A stretch of 64,000 nt of DNA from Amedibacterium intestinale (GTDB taxonomy: Bacteria > Bacillota_I > Bacilli_A > Erysipelotrichales > Erysipelotrichaceae): positions 744,001 through 808,000 of the forward strand of contig NZ_AP019711.1 of assembly GCF_010537335.1 (NCBI RefSeq), in the 5' to 3' direction. The position numbers and the translations under genes were made by a program. A model generated the notes under the pieces. It made no database searches and was not told where the DNA came from. It saw nothing but the letters and a program-made list of their open reading frames with translations. Positions 16,674-24,970 of this stretch are shown one piece after another; position 1 is the stretch's first letter; each line of letters begins with the position of its first letter.

Positions 16674-17933
16674 TTATTCAATAAAGTTTGCCAATAAATA
16701 TTCTTCTGCTTCTGGACACCATAAACCTTTATGTTCATCTACGATATCAGCTAATTTAGCATAACGTGGATCTTCATCAGCTTTTGTACGTAAATCGCTT
16801 AAAGCAATCAATGGCATACTCAAGTGTGTATAAATCAATTTCTTTCCACCTGGAATTTTAGGTAAATTTAATGTTGTTTCTGCAGCAGCATCCAAACCAC
16901 CAATGTGCGTAACCATAACAGCTGGATTGATGCGGTTCTGTGCAGTTAATTCCAGTGATTCAATCATATCAGCAGTGTTTCCACCTGTTGTCCCCATAAC
17001 ATGTGTAGAGTTATAGTGTACATCGTAAAAATTCATTTTTGCACTAAATTTATTGTCTGTTGGACCTGCAAAGAAATTCAAACATCCATCACGTCCCAAA
17101 ACTGTACTTGATAATTCCACAACTGCAGCAACTGGTGCATAACAGAATACATCATCAAATCCAGTTCCACCAGTAATTTCTAATAATTCTTTTGCTGGAT
17201 CTTCCATATTTCCAGTATTTACAAAGTGAAGTTCAATACCCTCAGCTTTTGCTTCTTCCACTGGGAATAAGTGTTCTGCACGATCCAAACGATCCTGGTT
17301 CAAATCAGTAACTACCACCATACCAGGACGAACATCACGATGAAGTGCATATGTCAAAGCTCCAAGTCCCATTGGTCCAGCTCCTGCAAGAATTGCAAGT
17401 TTTCCACCTTCTTTAATACCCATCTGGTGTTCATAAACACCCATCTGTGTATGATAGTTTGCATTAAATGCCCCGATGCTGCAAGACATAGGTTCTGCTA
17501 AACTAGCTTCATAGTAAGCACGTCCCTTGTATTCCAACATACATCCAAGTTCCATTACTTCTGCAGGAATGATACAGTATGTTGCATCCCCTCCAAAGAA
17601 TTCATAAGAATATCCAGGAGACCACATTGTTCCTTTATAATTTAATGCTGGCTGCAAAGTAAATTTCATACCAGGTTTAAATTTATCCTGATGTTTTGCG
17701 CCTACTTTAACAATATCTCCTGCCATTTCATGACCCATAATAGCTGGATGATCTGCTACATCTTCATGAACTCGTTTGTGTTTCTCTCCCAGTATAGCAC
17801 ATTTGTATGTGGACATACAAACACTGTCAGATACGACTTTAACCAGAATTTCGTCGTCTTTGATTTCTGGCAATTCAAATTCGTCTAAACGTAAATCATT
17901 TGCCCCATGTAATCTTACTGCTTTTGCTTTCAT
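16674..17933 (-). CDS. Zinc-dependent alcohol dehydrogenase, sorbose/hexitol-phosphate type
   Basis: A 419-residue medium-chain dehydrogenase resembling L-sorbose-1-phosphate reductase. Zinc and catalytic residues are in CMSTYKC (near 40) and IMGHEMAG. The nucleotide-binding turn is AGAGPMGLGAL, and the C-terminal half carries an extended cap, making it longer than ordinary ADH. The start was set at the Met with GGGG 8-12 nt upstream, not at the Met 13 codons earlier. With a hexitol PTS on one side and a divergent phosphofructokinase on the other, it probably oxidises hexitol-1-phosphate to a ketose phosphate. Confidence 0.85.
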   Translation of the reverse strand: MKAKAVRLHGANDLRLDEFELPEIKDDEILVKVVSDSVCMSTYKCAILGEKHKRVHEDVADHPAIMGHEMAGDIVKVGAKHQDKFKPGMKFTLQPALNYKGTMWSPGYSYEFFGGDATYCIIPAEVMELGCMLEYKGRAYYEASLAEPMSCSIGAFNANYHTQMGVYEHQMGIKEGGKLAILAGAGPMGLGALTYALHRDVRPGMVVVTDLNQDRLDRAEHLFPVEEAKAEGIELHFVNTGNMEDPAKELLEITGGTGFDDVFCYAPVAAVVELSSTVLGRDGCLNFFAGPTDNKFSAKMNFYDVHYNSTHVMGTTGGNTADMIESLELTAQNRINPAVMVTHIGGLDAAAETTLNLPKIPGGKKLIYTHLSMPLIALSDLRTKADEDPRYAKLADIVDEHKGLWCPEAEEYLLANFIE

Positions 17934-17963
17934 TTCGAAAACCCCTTTCTTTTTATGTTGTTG

Positions 17964-18010
17964 TTTCAACAATTACAACTTTATTATAACGCTGGTTTTT
18001 AACTTGTCAA
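17964..18010 (-). promoter_or_regulatory. Leftward hexitol promoter with operator
   Basis: TTGACA (18010-18005), a 16-nt spacer and TATAAT (17988-17983), a near-consensus promoter. TTTCAACAATT (17964-17974) covers the start region and is repeated exactly at 18038-18048. Confidence 0.75.
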
Positions 18011-18032
18011 CTGTTATTTCAATAATTTTTAT

Positions 18033-18061
18033 TTGACTTTCAACAATTGCGATGCTATTCT
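18033..18061 (+). promoter_or_regulatory. Rightward kinase promoter with operator
   Basis: TTGACT (18033-18038), a 17-nt spacer and TATTCT (18056-18061) preceded by an extended TGC. The second TTTCAACAATT copy (18038-18048) occupies the spacer, so one repressor could shut both divergent promoters. Confidence 0.68.
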
Positions 18062-18104
18062 ATAAATGTAAAGAAAAGCAAAAAGCTTTATAGGAGGAAA
18101 ACTT

Positions 18105-19010
18105 ATGATCTATACAGTTACATTCAATCCGTCTCTAGACTATATCATTCAAGTCAATCGCTTCCAGGTTGGTACTATTAACAAGACAAATTTCGAAAAG
18201 ATACTTCCAGGAGGAAAAGGAATCAATGTTTCTATTGTATTATCTAATCTAGGACACGATAGTACCGCATTAGGATTTACCGCTGGATTTACTGGCAAAG
18301 AAATTGAAAATCGTATGAAAGATTTTGGATGCAAAACAGACTTTATTCATGTAAAAGAAGGATTATCCAGAATCAATGTAAAAATGAAATCTGATGAAGA
18401 AACAGAAATTAATGGACAAGGACCTAAAATCTCAGAAGAAAACATTCAGGAATTATTTGACAAGTTAAACACTTTAACATCCGATGATATCCTAGTTATC
18501 TCAGGAAGTATTCCAAGCACCCTTCCTGATGATATGTATGAGCGTATTATGAAACACTTCCAAGATAAAAACATTAGAATAGTAGTAGATGCTACTAAGA
18601 ATTTAATGATGAAGGTTTTACAATATAAGCCATTCTTAATTAAGCCAAATAACATTGAATTAGGAGAATTATTTAATGTTACTTTAAATACACAGGAAGA
18701 AGTTATTCCTTATGCACAAAAACTACAGGAAATGGGTGCTCAAAATGTTTTGATTTCGATGGCTGGTAAAGGTGCAGTTTTCATTGATGAAAATAAACAC
18801 ATCTATCAAAGTACAGCTCCTAAAGGAACTGTAGTAAATTCTGTGGGTGCTGGAGATTCCATGGTTGCCGGTTTCATATCTGGATATTTAGAAACAAGCG
18901 GAAACTATGAACATGCATTTAAAAAAGGTATTTGTTCAGGAAGTGCCAGTGCTTTCTCTGAAAACTTATGTACAAAAAAAGAAGTAGAAAATTTACTAAA
19001 TACTTTATGA
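18105..19010 (+). CDS. fruK: 1-phosphofructokinase family kinase (PfkB type)
   Basis: A 301-residue PfkB sugar-phosphate kinase. TVTFNPSLDYI opens the protein, GGKGINVSIVLSNLG (about 36-50) is signature 1, and VNSVGAGDSMVAGF (about 243-256) is signature 2 with the catalytic Asp. FruK makes fructose-1,6-bisphosphate from fructose-1-phosphate; LacC-type tagatose-6-phosphate kinases are close relatives. It diverges from the zinc dehydrogenase and shares an operator sequence with it. A strong terminator follows. The pairing suggests the dehydrogenase yields a ketose-1-phosphate. Confidence 0.87.
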   Translation: MIYTVTFNPSLDYIIQVNRFQVGTINKTNFEKILPGGKGINVSIVLSNLGHDSTALGFTAGFTGKEIENRMKDFGCKTDFIHVKEGLSRINVKMKSDEETEINGQGPKISEENIQELFDKLNTLTSDDILVISGSIPSTLPDDMYERIMKHFQDKNIRIVVDATKNLMMKVLQYKPFLIKPNNIELGELFNVTLNTQEEVIPYAQKLQEMGAQNVLISMAGKGAVFIDENKHIYQSTAPKGTVVNSVGAGDSMVAGFISGYLETSGNYEHAFKKGICSGSASAFSENLCTKKEVENLLNTL

Positions 19011-19037
19011 GATGCTTTTGTTTTAAAAAATGTTTTC

Positions 19038-19065
19038 ATGGTGCGTGTATAACGCACCATTTTTT
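19038..19065 (+). terminator. Terminator of the kinase gene
   Basis: ATGGTGCGT (19038-19046) and ACGCACCAT (19052-19060), followed by Ts. Confidence 0.88.
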
Positions 19066-19130
19066 GTGCAATATGTTTGAATTATTTGCGCACTATCAAT
19101 CTCATCTTTATACACACTTAAATCTCAACT

Positions 19131-19155
19131 AAAAAAATGACAGATCATTCTGTCA
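19131..19155 (-). terminator. Terminator after the tnpV remnant
   Basis: TGACAGA (19138-19144) pairs with TCTGTCA (19149-19155); on the minus strand seven Ts follow (19137-19131). Confidence 0.72.
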
Positions 19156-19163
19156 CAAATTTG

Positions 19164-19509
19164 TTATGAATATATAAAATCAGTACAAATAATTTCTTCT
19201 ACTCGGTTTTGTATAGTATTCATTTTCTCCGCCCATCTAATTTGATCCTTTGCTTTGAGTCTTTCTGTGATGCCTTCTTTTTCTTTGTACTGTTCAATAA
19301 AAAGGTCGTATCTTTCATTCATTTGCTTATCCATTTTTGCAGGATAATCATTTAATTGCTTGTTAACAAACTAAAATTAAGTCCTTGATGGTTCTCTTTT
19401 AAATATTTTAACAACATTCTTCCAAATCTATTTAGCTGTGGTAATAACACATTTCCTTTAATACAGGAATCAAACAATCGTCAACTTGACTGTAACCAAT
19501 CTCTTTCAT
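19164..19509 (-). pseudogene. Frameshifted TnpV-like transposon protein
   Basis: Conceptual translation on the minus strand in three frames gives a TnpV-like chain: MKEIGYSQVDDCLIPVLK, then LPQLNRFGRMLLKYLKENHQG, then KQLNDYPAKMDKQMNERYD leading to AKDQIRWAEKMNTIQNRVEE and a CTDFIYS end. TnpV is a ~120-residue accessory protein of Tn4451/CTn-like elements, known by the GRM-x-YLKE and MNxIxxRAEE segments. At least two frameshifts (around 19455 and 19365) break it. No integrase or mobilisation genes remain nearby, so this is a relic. Confidence 0.72.
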
Positions 19510-19544
19510 CGTTCGTATTCACTCCTTTTCTTTTTGTTTTATAA

Positions 19545-19595
19545 CTCAACTTCATCAATGAATTTTGTCTCAGTCATATACAAGAAGTATTGTTG
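19545..19595 (-). pseudogene. Fragment of a MarR gene 3' end
   Basis: The minus strand encodes YFLYMTETKFIDEVEL and a stop, matching YFLYITETKFID of the MarR-like gene at 12813-13145. The DNA shares about 38 nt with one mismatch. It sits just upstream of the tnpV relic. It marks an old duplication or rearrangement endpoint between the two loci. Confidence 0.6.
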
Positions 19596-19599
19596 AAAA

Positions 19600-19840
19600 A
19601 ATAAATCTGAATAACATAAAAAGCACCCTATCTGATACGCATCGAATACCAAATAAAGATCTTTTATTTTTGAAATATTAAGATAAATTATGGATAGTTT
19701 TACATCAAAAAATAGCCAAATTATAACTCTATTTGAGTAAATCCTTGAATTTTTATGTACTCAAGATGCATTACAATACTACAACTTAACGATTTCCAGA
19801 CAGCAATTTCATCTGTTTTAAGTTAGAGACTTATATCTAT
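19600..19840. other. Intergenic stretch without recognisable gene
   Basis: No ORF longer than a few dozen codons with a ribosome site, and no clear repeat or structure. AT-rich degenerate sequence between the tnpV relic and the end of the sirtuin gene. Confidence 0.5.
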
Positions 19841-20713
19841 TCAGTTATGAAGATCATGCAGCACTTTGCATATATCACCATTAATACAAATAGATTGTTT
19901 TTCTATTTCTTTCGGATAGATTATTTCTTCTAAGTTTACGCACGCATATACTGCTTTTTTATTTTGTGCTGTCATTTTCCAAAACGGATATTTAATAATA
20001 ACAGGAGTATTGCCACCTACACCAAGTTCAAGATATAAAATGTGCATATTCTGATATTTACGTATAAAATCCTTGTAGCGCTGGCTTGCCTCATACCAGC
20101 CATGATCCTGTACAAAAGAATCATCACATCGCAGGTTCATCGTCATCGGTGCACCACAGATGGGACAATAAGGTATAAGCTTGGATGGAATTTTCATATT
20201 GTGTTGTTTCGCAATCATTTTTCGAACAGTTTCTTCATTATCGTAGGTCTTTTGATGACAGGCCTTGGCACATTGCCAAAGTCCATAATCCCCTTGTGTG
20301 TAAAACAAGCGCTTTTTATCAAAACCATTGATTTGAAACATATGGTCTACATTTGTTGTGATAACAAAGAAATCCTTCGTTTGTAAAAGCTTGCGCAGTG
20401 TTTGATAGACTTCATTTTGCGGCTGGTCATAGCGATTACAGTAAATTTGTCTTGACCACCATGCCCAGTATTCTTCAAGCGTTTCAAATGGATAAAAGCC
20501 ACCTGTATACATATCTGTTATTCCATATTTTCTTTTAAAATCTGAAAAGTAGCGATCAAAACGCTCTTTATCATAAGTATAGCCTGCCGAAGTGGAAAGT
20601 CCTGCTCCTGCACCAACCAAAACTGCATCCGCATTTTTGATTTCCTGTTTAAGTCTTTTTATGCTATCTGAGTAGTTTTTGGTAGATGTTGTCATCTGTA
20701 TCTTTGAAAACAT
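19841..20713 (-). CDS. Class M sirtuin (SirTM), protein ADP-ribosyltransferase type
   Basis: A 290-residue SIR2-fold enzyme. GAGAGLSTSAGY (about 35-46) binds NAD and TTNVDH matches the TxNxD motif. The usual catalytic His is absent: the position reads YTQGDYG, as in SirTM, where Gln and Asn act in ADP-ribosyl transfer. A zinc ribbon is formed by CAKAC and CPICG. The gene overlaps the macrodomain gene by 50 nt; AAGGTGA before the outer ATG supports that start. SirTM and the macrodomain act as writer and eraser of ADP-ribose on a partner protein. The lipoylated GcvH-like partner found in staphylococci and streptococci is not encoded here. Confidence 0.88.
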   Translation of the reverse strand: MFSKIQMTTSTKNYSDSIKRLKQEIKNADAVLVGAGAGLSTSAGYTYDKERFDRYFSDFKRKYGITDMYTGGFYPFETLEEYWAWWSRQIYCNRYDQPQNEVYQTLRKLLQTKDFFVITTNVDHMFQINGFDKKRLFYTQGDYGLWQCAKACHQKTYDNEETVRKMIAKQHNMKIPSKLIPYCPICGAPMTMNLRCDDSFVQDHGWYEASQRYKDFIRKYQNMHILYLELGVGGNTPVIIKYPFWKMTAQNKKAVYACVNLEEIIYPKEIEKQSICINGDICKVLHDLHN

Positions 20714-21437
20714 TGAATATCACCTTCATTTTACTGTTTGTCTGTTTGAGATAGTCTCGAACAGTCTGCACCGCAATGTTTGCCGCCTTATCATTTGGAA
20801 AATGAAATTCACCCGTTGAAATACAGCAGAAAGCAATGCTTTTTATTCCGCTTTTTTCTGCAAGTTCTAAACAGGAGCGATAACAGGAAGCAAGCAATTC
20901 ACAATCAGACTTTAAAAGATGTCCCTGCACAATTGGACCAACAGTGTGCAGTACATATTTGCTTGGCAAATTAAAAGCAGGTGTAATTTTCGCTTTCCCT
21001 ATCGGCTCAAGAAAACCTTGCTGCTTCATAAGTTCATTGCAGGCAAAACGAAGCTGAACGCCTGCAAAGGTATGAATAGCATTATCAATGCACCCATGAC
21101 AAGGACAGAAGCAGCCAAGCATTTGACTGTTTGCTGCATTCACAATAGCATCACATCTCAGCGTAGTAATATCACCCTTCCAAAGATATAGCCCTTCCGC
21201 ATTAGGGGTAAGGCTGCTTATATCTGTAATGCCTTTTTCGTAAAGTACCTCTTGCAAATATTCATCCTGCACACTTAAAAATTGTGCTGTTGCCTCTTTA
21301 GGCTTACGAACATTAAACAAAGAGCGAAGAAGCTGTTTTTGCTTTGCTGCTGTTTTCGGTATTTCCATATCTTCGTATTGCGGCTGCTCGGCAAGTAAAC
21401 TCTTTATCAGATAAATTCGTTTTTCTTCGTGTGTCAT
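20664..21437 (-). CDS. Zinc-dependent macrodomain protein-ADP-ribose hydrolase
   Basis: A 257-residue protein: a helical N-terminal extension (1-80), then a macrodomain with GDITTLRCDAIVNAAN (ADP-ribose contacts), the cysteine/histidine loop GCFCPCHGCIDNAIH that binds zinc in Zn-macrodomains, and CCISTGEFHFPNDKAA near the distal ribose. These enzymes remove ADP-ribose from proteins and pair with SirTM sirtuins. Here the sirtuin gene begins inside this gene's 3' end. Upstream, only 3 nt separate it from the ABC ATPase gene, putting it in the same transcript as the importer. Confidence 0.9.
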   Translation of the reverse strand: MTHEEKRIYLIKSLLAEQPQYEDMEIPKTAAKQKQLLRSLFNVRKPKEATAQFLSVQDEYLQEVLYEKGITDISSLTPNAEGLYLWKGDITTLRCDAIVNAANSQMLGCFCPCHGCIDNAIHTFAGVQLRFACNELMKQQGFLEPIGKAKITPAFNLPSKYVLHTVGPIVQGHLLKSDCELLASCYRSCLELAEKSGIKSIAFCCISTGEFHFPNDKAANIAVQTVRDYLKQTNSKMKVIFNVFKDTDDNIYQKLLR

Positions 21438-21440
21438 ATA

Positions 21441-22250
21441 CTACCTCCCTGGTGTGAAAGAGTGATATACACCACTATATTCACAGTCTTTCAAAGATTC
21501 ATCAGATAAAAAGCAGGTATGTCGTTTATTATTTACCAAGTGCTTTACAAAATCCGTTTTCGGATTGCGCAAAAGTTCGTTTGGCTCATCATACTGCTGT
21601 ATCTGTCCTTTATCCATAACAAGCACCTTTGTGCCAAGTTTTAGTGCTTCTGCAATATCGTGGGTCACAAACAGAATGGTAATCCCTGTTTTTTGATGGA
21701 TTTGTTTTAATTCGTTTTGCAATTGTTCACGAGTAATTTCATCCACCGCACCGAAAGGCTCATCCATCAAAAGAATATCTGGAGATGCCGCCAGTGCTCT
21801 AGCTATGCCAACTCTTTGCTGCTGTCCACCGGATAGTTCCGATGGATAACGATTTTTTAATTCTTCCTCAAGACCAACGATCTTCATCCATTTAGAAACA
21901 GCATGATTTGTCTTTTCCTTGTTTTTCTTATTGATGAGATTTGGAACATACGATATATTTTGTTCTACACTTAAATGCGGAAACAAAACACTTCCCTGAA
22001 TGGCATATCCGATATTGCGACGAAGCTTTGTTAAGTTTTTATTTTTGATATTTTCGCCATCTACAAAAATATCTCCGCTTGTTGGCTCTATAAGTCCGTT
22101 TATCATTTTCAAGGCGGTGGTTTTTCCACAACCTGAAGAACCGATTATCGTTACAAATTCACCCTTTGCAACAGAAAGGTTAAATCCATCAAGAACAATC
22201 TTATTTCCGTATGCTTTTTTGATATTCTTAAATACAACCGCTGTATTCAT
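21441..22250 (-). CDS. ABC importer ATPase, OpuCA/EgtV-like
   Basis: A 269-residue ATPase of the quaternary-amine/ergothioneine importer family: Walker A GSSGCGKTT (37-45), signature LSGGQQQR, Walker B ILLMDEPFGAVD and the switch His in FVTHD. It lacks the C-terminal CBS pair of osmoregulated OpuCA, so regulation by ionic strength is unlikely. It follows the fused permease-binding protein gene by 12 nt, and its product should power that transporter at the membrane. Confidence 0.9.
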   Translation of the reverse strand: MNTAVVFKNIKKAYGNKIVLDGFNLSVAKGEFVTIIGSSGCGKTTALKMINGLIEPTSGDIFVDGENIKNKNLTKLRRNIGYAIQGSVLFPHLSVEQNISYVPNLINKKNKEKTNHAVSKWMKIVGLEEELKNRYPSELSGGQQQRVGIARALAASPDILLMDEPFGAVDEITREQLQNELKQIHQKTGITILFVTHDIAEALKLGTKVLVMDKGQIQQYDEPNELLRNPKTDFVKHLVNNKRHTCFLSDESLKDCEYSGVYHSFTPGR

Positions 22251-22262
22251 TTTTTTCTCACC

Positions 22263-23801
22263 TCATTTCAATAAACCTTCATTTTTTAAAAACGATCTGG
22301 CAACTTCTCTTGGTTCTTTTCCTTCGTTTTCTACAGCATAGTTCATTTGTGCCATATCTTCATCAGAAATAACATTGGTCAGCTTGTTAAATACTTCCAT
22401 CAGTTCAGGATGCTTTTCTAAGACTTCACAGCGAATAACATTGCCGCATAAATAGGAAGGGAAGAAATTCTTATCATCTTCTAAAACAGTAACATCAGAA
22501 ACACTTAACTGTCCATCCGTAGTAAAGATGACCATTACATCAATTTTTCCCTGATGAATAGCTTGATATTTCAACCCTATATCCATATCCATCGTCTTTT
22601 TAAATGTAAAGCCATATGTTTCACAAAGCGCATCATATCCATCCTCTCGCTCAAAAAAGTCATATTCTGCACCGAATATAAGCTGGCTGGATACAGCTTT
22701 TAGATCTGAATAGGTTTTGATGTTGTATTTTTGTGCAATTTCACGACGCACAGCCAAAGCGTAAGTGTTATTGAAACCATACATACCAACCCACTGCATT
22801 TGAAGCGAATTTTTATATTCATTTTGCATTGTTTCAAATAAATCTTCGCTATATACACCCTCTTTTTTGAGTACCATATTCCAGCCTGTTCCCGTATATT
22901 CACTATAGATATCAAATTCGCCACTTTCCATTGCAGGCTGAATATTGGATGTACCACCTCCAACACCTTGCGTCAGTTCCACATTCAAATCCGTATCCTG
23001 TTCGATAAGTAAATCTAACATCTCCCCTAACACATACTGCTCGCTCATCGGCTTTGTTGCGATATGCAGGGTATCCTTCTTATTGAAAGAAACTAAGGCA
23101 GCGATGATAACGCACAGGCATAGCAAGAGTGTACTAATTCCCATTATATGATTTACTTTTTTTGCTTTTCTGCTGCGTTTATTTAACCGTTTTTCAAGAA
23201 AACCAAGAAGAAGATCCATTGCCAGTGCAAGAAGTGCAATAAGCAGACTGCCGATCATCGTCATTGCAGCATTGTTTGTTGTGATTCCTCTGTAAACTGC
23301 AATACCCAAGCCTCCTGCACCAATAAACGAAGCAATACCTGCAAGTGCAATCGTCATCGTTACCATATTGCGAATTCCTGATAAAATAACCGGCATAGCA
23401 AGTGGCAGTTTAATTTTGAAAAGGACTTGCAACCTGGTACTGCCCATACCTTTTGCCGCCTCTAAAATAGCAGGATCAACATTTGCTATTCCTGTGTAAG
23501 TATTTCTTACCATCGGCAACAATGCATACACCGTCAAAGCAATGACTGCCGTAGCATTTCCTATCCCCGAAAAAGGAATCAAAAAACCAAGCATAGAAAT
23601 AGAAGGGATAGTATATAGAAAGTTGATAACACCTAAGGTCGGCTTTGCTGTTTTTCGAAATTCACTAATAAAAATTCCAACGATGCCACCGAATAAAACT
23701 GCAATCACAATGGCAAGCAAAGAAATCTCTAAATGCTCCCATAACAAATTTAAAAAGAAGTCTTTTCTTTCCATAAAGATTGCCCACATATTTTGTAACA
23801 T
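22263..23801 (-). CDS. Fused permease and substrate-binding protein, OpuCBC/EgtU-like
   Basis: A 512-residue fusion. The permease part (1-215) has about five or six helices and the EAA loop EAAKGMGSTRLQVLFKIKLP. A further helix (about 222-240) tethers an extracellular binding domain (about 245-512) of the choline/betaine/ergothioneine class, with TQGVGGGTSN and SEYTGTGWN ligand-loop motifs. The same fused layout occurs in streptococcal EgtU, an ergothioneine importer, and in choline/carnitine importers; the ligand cannot be settled by eye. Co-transcription with redox-type genes favours ergothioneine as a testable guess. Confidence 0.86.
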   Translation of the reverse strand: MLQNMWAIFMERKDFFLNLLWEHLEISLLAIVIAVLFGGIVGIFISEFRKTAKPTLGVINFLYTIPSISMLGFLIPFSGIGNATAVIALTVYALLPMVRNTYTGIANVDPAILEAAKGMGSTRLQVLFKIKLPLAMPVILSGIRNMVTMTIALAGIASFIGAGGLGIAVYRGITTNNAAMTMIGSLLIALLALAMDLLLGFLEKRLNKRSRKAKKVNHIMGISTLLLCLCVIIAALVSFNKKDTLHIATKPMSEQYVLGEMLDLLIEQDTDLNVELTQGVGGGTSNIQPAMESGEFDIYSEYTGTGWNMVLKKEGVYSEDLFETMQNEYKNSLQMQWVGMYGFNNTYALAVRREIAQKYNIKTYSDLKAVSSQLIFGAEYDFFEREDGYDALCETYGFTFKKTMDMDIGLKYQAIHQGKIDVMVIFTTDGQLSVSDVTVLEDDKNFFPSYLCGNVIRCEVLEKHPELMEVFNKLTNVISDEDMAQMNYAVENEGKEPREVARSFLKNEGLLK

Positions 23802-23804
23802 TGC

Positions 23805-24407
23805 TTACTTCCCTCTTTTAATGATTGCATTGACAGGACATTCTTCCGCACATAATCCACAATGCAGACAATGCTTTTGATTTATTTTACAATCAATTAT
23901 GCACTTCTGTGGACAGATACGCTCACATTTCCCGCAATGAATACAGCTATCGGTTATCAAAAATCCTGCTTCTTTTGCCATAGTGTTTCCAAGCGTAAAA
24001 CTTTCTCTGACAATCGGTTCTTTTCCCAGGTCAAAGAATTCAACATATCCTTTTTCAATACAGAAAGCTTCTAGTACATAGCGGCTTTCATCAGGATAAA
24101 CAGCATTCATTGATGGATTTTCTTCAAAAATTCTGTCTATCCACTTTCTGTTTTCTTCAAGTTTTTTCGCCTTTCCATTTAGCCTCACCATTTGAAACTC
24201 TTTGTTCATTCCTGTAATGGCAACCTGACCATTTGTGATGATCTGGTGATAAAAATCCTTTCCTCTTGCGGTACAAAAATATAGTTTTTCATTTTCAACG
24301 ATCATTACATCAATAATACGAATTTGAGGAAATCCATTTTCATCAACTGTAGCAAAAGCAACATCCTTTATTTCCCTCAATATATCCAGACATCTTTGCA
24401 CATTCAT
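23805..24407 (-). CDS. Pyridoxamine-oxidase-fold flavoprotein with two 4Fe-4S clusters
   Basis: A 200-residue protein. Residues 1-125 form the FMN-binding split barrel of the PNPOx family (VAFATVDENGFPQIRIIDVM start; FCTARGKDFY). Residues 140-200 hold two ferredoxin motifs, CIHCGKCERICPQKC and CLHCGLCAEECP. It is probably a cytosolic electron-transfer or reductase protein of unknown substrate. The start is the Met after GGAGGA; an upstream in-frame Met lacks one. It is the first gene of a five-gene operon (this, importer, ATPase, macrodomain, sirtuin) divergent from an HxlR regulator. Confidence 0.85.
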   Translation of the reverse strand: MNVQRCLDILREIKDVAFATVDENGFPQIRIIDVMIVENEKLYFCTARGKDFYHQIITNGQVAITGMNKEFQMVRLNGKAKKLEENRKWIDRIFEENPSMNAVYPDESRYVLEAFCIEKGYVEFFDLGKEPIVRESFTLGNTMAKEAGFLITDSCIHCGKCERICPQKCIIDCKINQKHCLHCGLCAEECPVNAIIKRGK

Positions 24408-24461
24408 ATATGCTCCTCCTTCTAACATCAGCTTATGGGACTTGAAATTTCCCTATGCGAT

Positions 24462-24511
24462 ATTATAATATTTCTGTAAGGACTTATTGTAAAGTAAGCA
24501 CTTTATTGTAA
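24462..24511. promoter_or_regulatory. Divergent promoter with repeated HxlR-type sites
   Basis: TTATTGTAA occurs at 24484-24492 and 24503-24511, 19 nt apart, each continuing as (A/G)GTA, giving the GTAAAGTAAG-type sequence often seen at HxlR targets. A leftward -10 TATAAT (24467-24462) lies beside them. The repeats sit between the flavoprotein operon and the HxlR gene. Confidence 0.55.
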
Positions 24512-24565
24512 GGTAGTTACCAAAAAGAAACTATTGGACGATTGCTGATGTTTGGAGGTATGCAT

Positions 24566-24886
24566 ATGGATATCAATTTACCTGCTTGTCCTGTTGAAAC
24601 GACTCTTATGTTAATAGGCGATAAATGGAAAGTATTGATACTGCGAGATTTAATGCCGGGTACAAAGCGTTTTGGAGAACTCAAAAAATCAATCGGATCT
24701 GTATCACAAAAGGTATTAACTGCCCAACTTCGTGATATGGAGAAAAAAGGGCTTGTAAGTCGTAAAGTTTATGCAGAAGTTCCACCAAGAGTTGAATACA
24801 GTCTTACTGAAACAGGAAAAAGTTTAAAGCCAATCCTAGATGCTATGGGAAATTGGGGTGAAGAATACAAAAAGAACAATACATGA
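24566..24886 (+). CDS. HxlR-family redox-type regulator
   Basis: A 106-residue winged helix. It starts MDINLPACPVETTL, with the conserved N-terminal Cys-Pro (residues 8-9) that in several HxlR proteins senses thiol or quinone stress. IGDKWKVLILRDL and the recognition region KVLTAQLRDMEKKGLV follow, then the wing with PPRVEYSLTETG. The ATG used has GGAGG 7 nt upstream; earlier Mets do not. It is divergent from the flavoprotein/sirtuin operon and probably controls it. Confidence 0.9.
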   Translation: MDINLPACPVETTLMLIGDKWKVLILRDLMPGTKRFGELKKSIGSVSQKVLTAQLRDMEKKGLVSRKVYAEVPPRVEYSLTETGKSLKPILDAMGNWGEEYKKNNT

Positions 24887-24925
24887 AAAAGTGGCGCTAC
24901 TTAAAAACAGTAGTACCACTTTTTT
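24886..24925 (+). terminator. Terminator after the HxlR gene
   Basis: AAAAAGTGG-CGCTACT (24886-24901) pairs with AGTAG-TACCACTTTTTT (24909-24925) with one mismatch zone. Confidence 0.8.
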
Positions 24926-24970
24926 CAAATAGAGAATACAGAAAGAATCTTTGTTTTTTGAATATTCGAC

